Assembly: GCF_035989245.1 (NCBI RefSeq) | Contig: NZ_JAYMFF010000014.1 | Coordinates: 1 to 64,000, forward strand | Reading direction: 5' to 3' | DNA length: 64,000 bases | Source: Adlercreutzia wanghongyangiae | GTDB taxonomy: Bacteria; Actinomycetota; Coriobacteriia; Coriobacteriales; Eggerthellaceae | Part shown: positions 16,495-24,437 of the stretch, piece by piece | Numbering within the stretch: position 1 is the stretch's first letter | How the letters are laid out: the number at the start of each line of letters is the position of its first letter | Position numbers and translations under genes: made by a program | The notes under the pieces: model-generated | Seen by the model: only the letters and a program-made list of their open reading frames with translations | Databases searched by the model: none | What the model was told of the DNA's origin: nothing

Positions 16495-16757
16495 GCCTCG
16501 TCGGAAGCATCCTTTTTGGTGGTTCGGCGCCGACGCTGAGGCACGACGGTGTCGTCGCGCGTGAACTCCAGCAAGTCGCCCGGCTGGCAATCCAGCTCAT
16601 CGCACAGCTTCATCAACGTCGAGAAGCGAATGGCCTTCACGCGACCCGTGCGGATGCGCGAAATGTTCACCGGAGATATGTCGATCCGCTCGGAAAGCTC
16701 ATTGACCGACATCTTCCGATCGGCCATCACGCGGTCAAGCCTCGAGATAATTTGCAT
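16491..16757 (-). CDS. YozG-like XRE regulator paired with DUF2975 protein
   Basis: 88 residues. Cro/CI helix-turn-helix (MQIISRLDRVMADRKMSVNE; ISPVNISRIRTGRVKAIRF; LCDELDCQPGDLLEF) followed by a basic tail (RRRRTTKK). This HTH type is habitually encoded beside DUF2975 membrane proteins, as here, 19 bp downstream of one. GAGGA lies ~7 bp before ATG 16757. An upstream ATG (16793) would overlap the DUF2975 gene. Confidence 0.8.
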   Translation of the reverse strand: MQIISRLDRVMADRKMSVNELSERIDISPVNISRIRTGRVKAIRFSTLMKLCDELDCQPGDLLEFTRDDTVVPQRRRRTTKKDASDEA

Positions 16758-16776
16758 TGAACCGTCCTCGTCGTCA

Positions 16777-17313
16777 TCACACCGTGTCATCACTCAGTTG
16801 CTGCAGCAGCGCCGCATAGCGGAACAATGCCGAAAGCGAGTACATAATAGCAGAGAACGCGAGCATGCCGACATTGAGGTTAATCGAGTCGGCGGGATAT
16901 GCATCATTAATCCCGATACTGTAGCCCACCTCGGGAATAATGCTGTACGACATGCTGGCGGTGTAGACAAGCTCGAGAATAGCAAAAGCAAGCGCAAGAA
17001 TAGCAATGAGCCTTAGCCGATTAGCCTGTTTTTCTGAAAACGGCGGCGAGCCATATCCCACTTCAGCGAATATGCGCACCATGAGATACAGGAAGGCAAC
17101 GATCAGAAGCCCGTGAAACGCCACATAAATGAACGCACTCGCAACATTGGAAATACTCTGCCCCATGCCACCCGCAATAACACCGACAAGCGAAACCACC
17201 AACGTAAGCGAATAGAGAACCAGTGCAACGATAAACACGCACTTAATGCCTTGGCAAACTTTGCGTGCCACGCCCAAAGAGTACCTTAGGTCAGAATCAT
17301 CAGTTTCATACAT
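16777..17313 (-). CDS. DUF2975 membrane protein
   Basis: 178 residues with four hydrophobic segments (about 20-45, 55-80, 95-118 and 140-165); the layout and the downstream HTH gene match the DUF2975 family. Function unknown; the membrane/HTH pair suggests a membrane-linked regulatory unit. GGAGGT lies 5 bp before ATG 17313. It is the third gene after the radical SAM gene and its peptide, separated by a hairpin. Confidence 0.7.
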   Translation of the reverse strand: MYETDDSDLRYSLGVARKVCQGIKCVFIVALVLYSLTLVVSLVGVIAGGMGQSISNVASAFIYVAFHGLLIVAFLYLMVRIFAEVGYGSPPFSEKQANRLRLIAILALAFAILELVYTASMSYSIIPEVGYSIGINDAYPADSINLNVGMLAFSAIMYSLSALFRYAALLQQLSDDTV

Positions 17314-17327
17314 TTTTTACCTCCGTC

Positions 17328-17354
17328 GAGACGGCCCCAGATGGGGGCCGTCTC
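17328..17354 (-). terminator. Hairpin between candidate RiPP peptide and DUF2975 gene
   Basis: Eleven-bp stem GAGACGGCCCC/GGGGCCGTCTC, loop AGATG. In minus direction no T-run follows, so it may attenuate or protect the peptide mRNA rather than fully terminate. Confidence 0.5.
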
Positions 17355-17370
17355 CTCATTGTCTCCTGCG

Positions 17371-17457
17371 CTAAATACCGATTCTTAAGCAGTGTTGGCC
17401 ATCGGGCCCGAGGTATTGACATACCGTAAACGTTCCCGCGTCTCCGAAGAACAGCAT
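17371..17457 (-). CDS. 28-aa two-Cys peptide, candidate RiPP precursor
   Basis: Too short for usual gene calling. It begins MLFFGDAGTF, contains CQYLGPDGQHC (Cys13, Cys23) and ends LRIGI. Its Shine-Dalgarno (GGAGGTGA) overlaps the stop codon of the radical SAM maturase and lies at ideal spacing, so the two are translationally coupled; the intergenic gap is 4 bp. Position directly after a PqqD-like/SPASM maturase makes it the natural substrate. I know no named precursor family with this sequence. It could also be a short coupling peptide with no post-translational fate. Confidence 0.6.
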   Translation of the reverse strand: MLFFGDAGTFTVCQYLGPDGQHCLRIGI

Positions 17458-17461
17458 GGCT

Positions 17462-18733
17462 TCACCTCCTCTCCTCGTCGCTTCCCACCATGGCTTGAAA
17501 AAGGAGTTGGTAATAGGTTTTCATCAGCGCGCAATAGGGATCGCGCGCCCGAACGTCGCCGGTGGCGAAAAAGGCACGAGCTCGGCATCCGCCGCCGCAC
17601 AGATAGCGAATCTCGCAATCGGTACAGGCGGGCAGTCCCTCCACCGCGCAAGCCGGCGGACGGCGCTGCCGCAAGCAGGCATCGTCTTCCACCAGCGAGC
17701 CCACCTTGAAGGTGTCGTCGTGCAGCATATGGCACGGGTACACATCGCCATCGGCCGACACGCTAACCATGGAGCAGCCGGCCCCGCAACCCACCGTGGT
17801 GCACAAGCCCGTGTTCACCGGTGTATCGGCCACCGCCACGGGCCGCGTGCTGCCCAGCGCAAGCAGGGTGCGCGCCAGATGGGCCTGAGCTTCCTCGTCG
17901 GGCAGGGCAGCTGCAACCTCTGCGCCATCGGACGGTGCCGACAGCAGGCTGAAGTTCACCGTGGCGCCCAGCTCGTCGGCCAGAGCGCAATAGCGCGCCG
18001 CGTCATCGATGTTCAGGGCGTGCAGCGTGGGAATGATATGGGCCGCAATGCCCGCCTCGCGAATGCGGCGCACCGTGTCCGTCAGCATGTCGTACAGCGG
18101 CTTGCGGCGAATGTGCGGCACCGAGGCGCCTGACACGCCGTCGAAGGACACCGCCACCCGATCGGCCCAGGGTGCCAATGCCGCCAGCGCATCATCGCCC
18201 ACACAGGTGCCGTTCGTCAGCACGTCCACGAAGCCGATGCCCGCCTCCTTCGCGCATTGGGCGATGGCGGGCAAATCGGCGCGCAGGAAGGGCTCGCCGC
18301 CGGATATCACCAATCGCTGCACGCCCGCCGCAGCCAAACGCCGCACCATGGCAGCCAGCGTCTCCAACGGCAAGTCGACCCGCGCATTGCGATCGTCCAC
18401 CCCGGAGTAGCACCCCACGCAGCGCAAGTTGCAATGGTGGGTCACATGCAGGTAGGCCGACGCCAGCGCACCGGGCGCAGTGCCAGCCTCCCCCGGCGCA
18501 CCCGCTTCCCCGCCGGGCGCACATGCCTCCTCGGCGAAGCCACCCCGCTTCAAATGCGCCAGCAAGTCGCCGCTGACCTCCGCGATTTCCGCTTCGGAAA
18601 CTTCCTCGGCAAATAAACGGTCGCACAGCCGCGCGCCCTCTTCGGTCAGGCCGATAGCGTAGCCGTTCGACACATTGCCGATCATGGGCACGCCGAAGGG
18701 GCGATGCCGCACTACATGGGTGCCGAATCGCAT
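17462..18733 (-). CDS. Radical SAM/SPASM peptide maturase with N-terminal recognition domain
   Basis: 423 residues. Residues 1-70 look like a PqqD-like winged-helix precursor-recognition domain (NGYAIGLTEEGARLCDRL, then a helical stretch with LLAHLKRGGF). An Ala/Gly-rich linker follows (71-90). The radical SAM core has C101, C105 and C108 (CNLRCVGC) and ISGGEPFLR. The C-terminal SPASM domain has VYPCHML, CTDCEIRYLCGGGCRA and a last Cys near the end, enough for auxiliary Fe-S clusters. Such enzymes form thioether or C-C crosslinks in small peptides. A weak AGAGAG site precedes ATG 18733. The next gene downstream is the 28-residue Cys peptide. Confidence 0.85.
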   Translation of the reverse strand: MRFGTHVVRHRPFGVPMIGNVSNGYAIGLTEEGARLCDRLFAEEVSEAEIAEVSGDLLAHLKRGGFAEEACAPGGEAGAPGEAGTAPGALASAYLHVTHHCNLRCVGCYSGVDDRNARVDLPLETLAAMVRRLAAAGVQRLVISGGEPFLRADLPAIAQCAKEAGIGFVDVLTNGTCVGDDALAALAPWADRVAVSFDGVSGASVPHIRRKPLYDMLTDTVRRIREAGIAAHIIPTLHALNIDDAARYCALADELGATVNFSLLSAPSDGAEVAAALPDEEAQAHLARTLLALGSTRPVAVADTPVNTGLCTTVGCGAGCSMVSVSADGDVYPCHMLHDDTFKVGSLVEDDACLRQRRPPACAVEGLPACTDCEIRYLCGGGCRARAFFATGDVRARDPYCALMKTYYQLLFQAMVGSDEERR

Positions 18734-18780
18734 GGAATCTCTCTTTCGCTGAGTAATAAAGTCAGCTTTTATTGTGAGTC

Positions 18781-18796
18781 ACCGATATGCATCGGT
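18781..18796. promoter_or_regulatory. Dyad upstream of radical SAM gene
   Basis: ACCGAT-N4-ATCGGT, 48 bp before the maturase start in an A/T-richer leader. Candidate operator. Confidence 0.3.
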
Positions 18797-18919
18797 TATG
18801 TACGATTCGTCATGAAATAGCATCTATTTAATGAGATTTGCTACGATGTCCACAGCTTCCGAAGACCGTCCAGCGATAGGCTATGGCCTCCGGCAGTTCT
18901 TCGCGCCCCTGAACGCAAA

Positions 18920-18944
18920 GGCGCCCCCGACAAGCGGGGGCGCC
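18920..18944 (-). terminator. Terminator after frc
   Basis: Ten-bp stem GGCGCCCCCG/CGGGGGCGCC with loop ACAAG, 20 bp beyond the frc stop; CTTTG follows in minus direction. Confidence 0.65.
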
Positions 18945-18963
18945 CCATCGCGTGGCAGCTCGC

Positions 18964-20331
18964 TTACTTGGCAGCCTTCTGCTGGGCCTCGTACTCGGCG
19001 TAGGTGATAACCTTCACCGCCGGGTTGCTCGGCGTGACCGGGGCCTCCAAAACGCCCTTCTCGGTAAACTCCTTCACCTCGTCGGCGGTATACCCCAGGC
19101 TCTCCAGAATCTCGGCGTTGTTCTCGCCCAGATCGGGGGCGCGGGTGTAGTCGGGCTTGAAGTTCGACATGGTGAAGGGAAGCCCGATAGTCTTGAACTT
19201 GCCGCGAGCGCCGCCCTGGTCAATCTCGGGGATGGTGCCGTCGGCCAAAAGGTCGGGGTCGTTCTCAATCTCGTACCAGTCGAGCACCGGGCCCACCGGC
19301 ACGCCGGCCGCGCCCAGCTTGTCGGTCAGCTCGTACTTGTCGTACTGCTTGGTGTACTCCTCGATGATGGGGTACAGCTCATCCTTGTGCAGCTGACGGT
19401 TGTTCCACGGCGTGAACTTCGGATCGGTGGCCAGCTCGGGCTTGCCGATGGCCTCGCACAGGCCCTTGAAGGCCTTCTCGGAGTTCTGCACCACGATGTA
19501 CACGTAGGCGTTGGGATCGGTCTCCCAGCCCTTGGCCTTGTAGCACCAGCCGATGACCTGGCCGCCCTCGGTGTTCTCGGCGCGCGGGATAGCGCGGCCC
19601 CAGTTCCAGTCGGGGTACACCTCATAGTGCGGCAGCGCCCCCAGGTTGTCCAGCATAATCTGATCGCGCAGCTTGATACGGCACAGGTTCAGCACGGCGT
19701 TCTGCATGGACTGGTACACGTAGCAGCCCTCGCCGGTGCGCTCGCGCTGCAGCAGCGCCGACAGCACACCGATGGTCAGGTGCATGCCGGTGTTGGAATC
19801 GCCCAAGGCCGCGGCCGACTGGGTGGGCACATTGAAGGAGCCCTCGTTCCAACCGGTGGTGGAGGCAGCTCCGCCGGCCGACTGGGCCACCGGCTCGAAG
19901 GCCTTCACGTGGGCGAAACGGCTCTTCTGGCCGAAGCCCTTCAGCGACGCCATGATGCAGCGCGGGTTGATGGCGTGCACCTGCTCCCAGCCGAAGCCCA
20001 TCTTCTCCACATCGCCCGGGCCGATGTTCTCGATGAACAGGTCGGCCTCTTTCAAAAGCTTGGTCAGCACTTCCTTGCCCTCGGGCGTCTTCACGTTCAG
20101 GGTGAGCGACTTCTTGCCGGAGTTCAGCTGCAGGTAGTACACGCTCCAGGAATCGGCGATGTCCAAAAGCTCCGTACGAGTTGGGTCGCCGCCAGGACGC
20201 TCGATCTTGATGACCTCGGCGCCCATCCAGGCGAGCAGCTGCGTGCAAGAGGGGCCGGACTGAACCTCGGTCCAGTCGATGACCTTGATGCCCGCCAGCG
20301 GGGCAGTGGAATTCGCGTTTGTTGCAGTCAC
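18964..20331 (-). CDS. frc: Formyl-CoA:oxalate CoA-transferase
   Basis: 455 residues, class III CoA-transferase; moves CoA from formyl-CoA to oxalate, feeding oxalyl-CoA decarboxylase. Diagnostic stretches are AALGDSNTGMHL, holding the catalytic Asp of the family, AVLNLCRIKLRDQ and KGWETDPNAYVYI, all close to Oxalobacter Frc from memory. GTG start at 20331 follows GTGAGGTG. Slightly longer than the usual ~428, with a C-terminal extension ending in KVITYAEYEAQQ. Divergent from a WYL-domain regulator, a natural candidate for its control. Confidence 0.92.
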   Translation of the reverse strand: MTATNANSTAPLAGIKVIDWTEVQSGPSCTQLLAWMGAEVIKIERPGGDPTRTELLDIADSWSVYYLQLNSGKKSLTLNVKTPEGKEVLTKLLKEADLFIENIGPGDVEKMGFGWEQVHAINPRCIMASLKGFGQKSRFAHVKAFEPVAQSAGGAASTTGWNEGSFNVPTQSAAALGDSNTGMHLTIGVLSALLQRERTGEGCYVYQSMQNAVLNLCRIKLRDQIMLDNLGALPHYEVYPDWNWGRAIPRAENTEGGQVIGWCYKAKGWETDPNAYVYIVVQNSEKAFKGLCEAIGKPELATDPKFTPWNNRQLHKDELYPIIEEYTKQYDKYELTDKLGAAGVPVGPVLDWYEIENDPDLLADGTIPEIDQGGARGKFKTIGLPFTMSNFKPDYTRAPDLGENNAEILESLGYTADEVKEFTEKGVLEAPVTPSNPAVKVITYAEYEAQQKAAK

Positions 20332-20464
20332 GGGAACACCTCACTTCTCTTAGGACGTACAATGTGCCACGCAATCCATTCTATGGAGCCGCCAAAAGCG
20401 CGGCGACGCTCGACGGCCTTTGTCATCGAGCGGTTTGCGGAACGTGGACGGAAGGGAAGGTGCC

Positions 20465-21448
20465 ATGGGTGCGGAAAGCCAGAAGCTGAAGCTTTTGTAC
20501 CTGATGCAGATGCTCTACGAGGAAACCGACGAGGATCACGGACTCACCACCCCCGCCATCATCGAGGGCCTGCTCGCGCGCGGCATCGATGCCGAGCGCA
20601 AGTCCATCTACCGCGACATAGAGACGCTGCGCTCCTTCGGCATGGATATTGTGAAGCTGCCCACGCGCCCGGTGAGTTACGCGCTGGCGAGCCGCACCTT
20701 CTCGGGTCCCGAGCTCATGCTGCTCACCGATGCCGTGCAGTCGTCGCGCTTCCTCACCCGCCGCATGGCGAACCGGCTCGGCGGCGGCGTGGCCAGCCTG
20801 GGCTCGCGCCACCAGGTGCGCTCCATCAAAAAGCACGTGCACGTGGAGGGCCGCATCAAGATGCAGAACGAATCGGTGTTCCATCATGTGGACACCATCC
20901 ACGAGGCGCTGAGCCGCCGGCGCCAGGTGGCCTTCCGCTACGTGAAGTACGACGCGGCCAAGCGCCCCGTGGCCCAGAAGGACGGCCAGCTCTACCGCGA
21001 GACGCCGGTGCACCTCATCTACTCCGAGGGCTGCTACTACCTCATCGTCTACAACGAGAAGCACGCGAGCTTCCCCACCTACCGCCTCGACCGCATGCAG
21101 GGGCTGCGCATCACCGATACGCCGGCCGTGCGCAACGCGGCCATCGCCACCTTCGATGCCGAGGCCTACAGCGCCCGCACCTTCTCGATGTTCGGCGGCG
21201 ACACCCGGCGCGTGACCCTGCGCGTGGAAGAGCCGGTCATGGGCGCGCTCATCGACCGCTTCGGGAAGGACGTGGAAAGCACTGTGGGCGACGACGGCGC
21301 GGCCCGGGCCTACGTGACCGTGGCGCCGAGCCCCGTGTTCTTCGGCTGGCTGGCCCAGTTCGGCCGTTCCATGCGCATCGAGGCCCCGCGCGACCTGGCC
21401 GATGAATACGTCGCCTACCTGCGCGACATTCTGGAAGACTACGCCTAA
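20465..21448 (+). CDS. WYL-domain transcriptional regulator
   Basis: 327 residues. N-terminal winged HTH of the DeoR/HTH_11 type (LKLLYLMQMLYEE; KSIYRDIETLRSFG), then a WYL ligand-sensing domain (VAFRYVKYD; PVHLIYSEGCYYLIVYN; FPTYRLDRM) and the C-terminal WCX region. ATG 20465 follows GGAAGG; an in-frame ATG at 20420 has no ribosome site. Divergent from frc across 133 bp. Confidence 0.88.
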   Translation: MGAESQKLKLLYLMQMLYEETDEDHGLTTPAIIEGLLARGIDAERKSIYRDIETLRSFGMDIVKLPTRPVSYALASRTFSGPELMLLTDAVQSSRFLTRRMANRLGGGVASLGSRHQVRSIKKHVHVEGRIKMQNESVFHHVDTIHEALSRRRQVAFRYVKYDAAKRPVAQKDGQLYRETPVHLIYSEGCYYLIVYNEKHASFPTYRLDRMQGLRITDTPAVRNAAIATFDAEAYSARTFSMFGGDTRRVTLRVEEPVMGALIDRFGKDVESTVGDDGAARAYVTVAPSPVFFGWLAQFGRSMRIEAPRDLADEYVAYLRDILEDYA

Positions 21449-21476
21449 GGGGCGTGCGCCCCATTCAGGAGACGCC

Positions 21477-22073
21477 ATGGACGAGCAACGGAAAAGTCCC
21501 ACCCGCACCAAGGCCACATGGAAGCCCCGCGTCGACGAAGCCGACCCGCGCTTCCTCGCCGCAAACGGCATCACCCTGCTGCCCCTGGCCGGCGCCCAGA
21601 CGGCCGCCTTCCGTGAGCCGGGCCGCGCGCCGGTGGCCGAACTGCCCTACCAGCGCGCCAATGCGGAGGGCGCGCTACCGGAGGCCGAGCCGCTGCCGCT
21701 GCTGAATGTGGGCGACTTGCCCACAGGCTTCGCGCTGGACTACGTCATCGTCGGCGGCTACGACGCTAATGCCGTGCAGGTGAGCTGGACGCTGCCGCCC
21801 GCGCCCGACGGCACGTCGCAGCAGCCGCAGTGGGTGATGCTGAAGACGTTTACCGGGCTGCAGGTGAAATACCCGCTGCCCGGCAAACGTGCTCCGATCG
21901 TGTTCGCCCTGGCCGATGAAGACGCCTACGTGTACTGCGACGAGCCCCGCTGCCGCGAGTGCACCTTCCGCTGCAAACAAGGATTCGCGCTGTACGTGGC
22001 CATCGCCGATGTGGGCATCGTGAAAATGCCGCTGTCGCCCAATCGGCCAGGAACCGTTCAACCGGCCGTTTAG
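21477..22073 (+). CDS. Hypothetical protein with Cys cluster
   Basis: 198 residues, not recognised. It looks like a globular beta-rich protein; a Cys group near residues 161-172 (CDEPRCRECTFRC) could bind zinc or a cluster. AGGAGA precedes ATG 21477, 28 bp after the WYL gene, so it is probably cotranscribed with it. Its last 4 bp overlap the end of convergent cysK. Confidence 0.7.
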   Translation: MDEQRKSPTRTKATWKPRVDEADPRFLAANGITLLPLAGAQTAAFREPGRAPVAELPYQRANAEGALPEAEPLPLLNVGDLPTGFALDYVIVGGYDANAVQVSWTLPPAPDGTSQQPQWVMLKTFTGLQVKYPLPGKRAPIVFALADEDAYVYCDEPRCRECTFRCKQGFALYVAIADVGIVKMPLSPNRPGTVQPAV

Positions 22074-23005
22074 GAGGCGGTATCGAACATGGGGGTGGAA
22101 AGGTAGCGCTCGCCCGTATCGGGCAGGATGATCACGATGTTCTTGCCGGCGTTCTCGGGACGCTGGGCCAGCTTGGTGGCCGCAGCCACCGCTGCGCCGG
22201 CTGAGATGCCCACCAGCAAGCCGTCGCCGGCGGCCAGCTCGCGACCGGCCGCGAAGGCCTCCTCGTCGGTGATGGGAAGCACCTCATCGTAGATGGCGGT
22301 ATCCAGCGTTTCCGGCACGAACCCGGCGCCGATGCCCTGAATCTTATGGGAGCCCGCGCGCCCTTCGGACAGCACCGGCGAGCCAGCCGGTTCCACGGCC
22401 ACCACCTGAATAGCGGGGTTCTGGGCCTTCAGATAGGCGCCCGTGCCCGAAATAGTGCCCCCTGTGCCCACGCCGGCCACCAGGATGTCCACCTTGCCGT
22501 CGGTATCGGCCCAAATCTCCGGACCCGTGGTGCGCTCGTGCACAGCAGGGTTCGCGGGGTTGTTGAACTGCGAGGGAATGAACGAATTGGGAATCTCGGC
22601 CGCCAGCTCGTCGGCCTTCGCGATGGCCCCCTTCATACCCTTCGCCCCTTCAGTCAGCACCAGCTCGGCGCCGTAGGCGGCCATGAGGTTGCGGCGCTCC
22701 ACCGACATGGTCTCGGGCATGGTGATGATAATGCGGTTGCCGCGCGCCGCCGCCAGCGCGGCCAGGCCGATCCCTGTGTTACCCGAAGTAGGCTCGATGA
22801 TCACCGTGTCGTTGTCGATCTTGCCCGCCGCCACCGCGTCGTCGATCATGGCCTGCGCGATACGGTCTTTCACCGAGCCGCCAGGATTGAAGAACTCCAC
22901 CTTGCCGATCAGCGTAGCTGGCAGGTCGTGGGCTTGCTCGTAGTTGGTCAGCTCCACCAGGGGCGTGCGCCCGATCAGCTCCGCCACGCTCTTGTGCACG
23001 TTCAT
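22070..23005 (-). CDS. cysK: Cysteine synthase A (O-acetylserine sulfhydrylase)
   Basis: 311 residues, PLP-dependent; makes cysteine from O-acetylserine and sulfide. Signatures: PLP lysine in NPGGSVKDRIA, substrate loop TSGNTGIGLA, phosphate-binding GTGGTISGTG, and the C-terminal GISAGAA and PDTGERYLSTPMF. AAAGGAG precedes ATG 23005. A copy of the leader repeat lies directly upstream. Confidence 0.95.
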   Translation of the reverse strand: MNVHKSVAELIGRTPLVELTNYEQAHDLPATLIGKVEFFNPGGSVKDRIAQAMIDDAVAAGKIDNDTVIIEPTSGNTGIGLAALAAARGNRIIITMPETMSVERRNLMAAYGAELVLTEGAKGMKGAIAKADELAAEIPNSFIPSQFNNPANPAVHERTTGPEIWADTDGKVDILVAGVGTGGTISGTGAYLKAQNPAIQVVAVEPAGSPVLSEGRAGSHKIQGIGAGFVPETLDTAIYDEVLPITDEEAFAAGRELAAGDGLLVGISAGAAVAAATKLAQRPENAGKNIVIILPDTGERYLSTPMFDTAS

Positions 23006-23020
23006 CAATGGGCTCCTTTC

Positions 23021-23151
23021 TCGTTGCCAGTCGGGGCCGGCCGGCATTCTGATTCGCTCAAACAGTCCTCGCTTTGTGGAAGTGCCCACTGGGTACTTCC
23101 AGTCGCTGCGGAACTCGCTCGGTCAGAACACCGGCCGTCCCCTCTTCGCTC
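23021..23151 (-). repeat. Leader repeat element, copy B
   Basis: Minus-strand copy of the block at 9366-9490, ending 16 bp before the cysK start. Its hairpin (GGAAGTACCC/GGGCACTTCC, 23078-23100) differs in sequence from copy A while the flanks are near identical. The remaining gap to 23392 holds no gene I can support; its right part is A/T-richer and should hold the LysR promoter. Confidence 0.6.
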
Positions 23152-23392
23152 TCCCACGATCGAAGAGTAGGGTACCCCGCGCTCCCGACCGGCGATGAGT
23201 CGCATTTGTCCTCATCCTACCTGTCAATAAGCGCCCGTCAACCGAGGACGTCATAGCGGTTTTCGATGGCCACCTCCCCCAAAGCGACATCCCCGCTTAG
23301 AATTTTCCCAGGCCACCATCAAAGCCATCGGTATATAATTCCTAGAAAGTTACTAGACTTTATCGGCCACCCGAGAAGCGACGGAGCACCCC

Positions 23393-24325
23393 ATGACCCT
23401 GCAGCAGCTGCGCTACCTCATCGCCATTGCCAACCACGGATCCATCTCGGCCGCGGCGCACACCCTGTACGTGTCGCAGTCGAGCCTGTCGGTGGCCGTG
23501 CGCGACATCGAGCGCGAAACCGGCGTGACCATCTTCGAGCGCAGCAACCGCGGCATCACGCTCACGAGCGATGGCATCGAGCTTTTGGGCTACGCGCGCC
23601 AGGTGGTGGAGCAGGCCGATCTGATGGCCCAGCGCTATTCGGGCCGCGGCGATGCCGCCAACCAGGCTCAGCGCCTCGCCATCACCTCGCAGCACTACGC
23701 CTTCGTCGTGGAGGCCTTCCTAGAGCTGTCCGAGGAATACGAGGGGGACAGCTACAACTTCAGCCTGCGCGAGACCCGCACCTCGGAAGTCATCGAGGAC
23801 GTGCGCGACTTCCGCAGCGATTTGGGCGTGCTGTACCTGTCGTCGTTCAACGAAAGCGTCATCGGGCATGCCCTGGAAGATGCGAACCTGTCGTTCAACC
23901 TGCTGTTCACCGCCCAGCCCCACATCTTCGTGAACGAGGCCCACCCCTTGGCCGAGCGCGCCGAGGTGACGCTGGACGACCTGACCGATTACCCTCGCTA
24001 CGCCTTCGAGCAGGGCAACGCGAACTCGTTCTTCTACGCCGAGGAGCCCTTCGCCGAGCTGGCACACAGCAAGCGCATCGCCGTCAGCGACCGCGGCACG
24101 CTGTCGAACCTGCTGGCGCACCACAACGGCTACACCATCTCCACCGGAGTGCTGTCCAGCGAGATGTACACGGGCATTGCCAGCGTGCCGCTGGCCACCA
24201 AGGAGCTGATGCGCGTGGGCTACATCGTGCACAACGAGCGCCAGCTGTCCGACCTGGCCCAGCGCTACATCGAGAAGCTGAGCCTGTTCGTGGAAGGCTA
24301 CCAGATCGGCCTGTCGGCCCTGTAG
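23393..24325 (+). CDS. LysR-family transcriptional regulator
   Basis: 310 residues. N-terminal winged HTH MTLQQLRYLIAIANHGSISA with LYVSQSSLSVAVRDIERETG, linker helix, then a periplasmic-binding-protein-like effector domain (about 90-300). Target unknown; it lies convergent to etfBA. Confidence 0.9.
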   Translation: MTLQQLRYLIAIANHGSISAAAHTLYVSQSSLSVAVRDIERETGVTIFERSNRGITLTSDGIELLGYARQVVEQADLMAQRYSGRGDAANQAQRLAITSQHYAFVVEAFLELSEEYEGDSYNFSLRETRTSEVIEDVRDFRSDLGVLYLSSFNESVIGHALEDANLSFNLLFTAQPHIFVNEAHPLAERAEVTLDDLTDYPRYAFEQGNANSFFYAEEPFAELAHSKRIAVSDRGTLSNLLAHHNGYTISTGVLSSEMYTGIASVPLATKELMRVGYIVHNERQLSDLAQRYIEKLSLFVEGYQIGLSAL

Positions 24326-24340
24326 CCCCGGAAAAAGGGC

Positions 24341-24374
24341 GCTCCCGCCTCTGGAGTGCGACAAAGGCGGGAGC
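24341..24374. terminator. Hairpin between LysR and ETF genes
   Basis: GCTCCCGCCT/AGGCGGGAGC, 14-base loop, between two convergent genes; no T-tract. Confidence 0.5.
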
Positions 24375-24437
24375 TATCAGGGGAAAGATAGAGAGAAAAT
24401 CAAAGGTACCGGCCCCGGTGGAGGCCGGGCGGGTCGC

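Noticed and set aside
18952..21405. 817-codon plus-strand open frame opposite frc
   Set aside because: It runs antiparallel to a clear frc gene and into the WYL gene; low-complexity Arg/Gly/His product. A GC-rich shadow.
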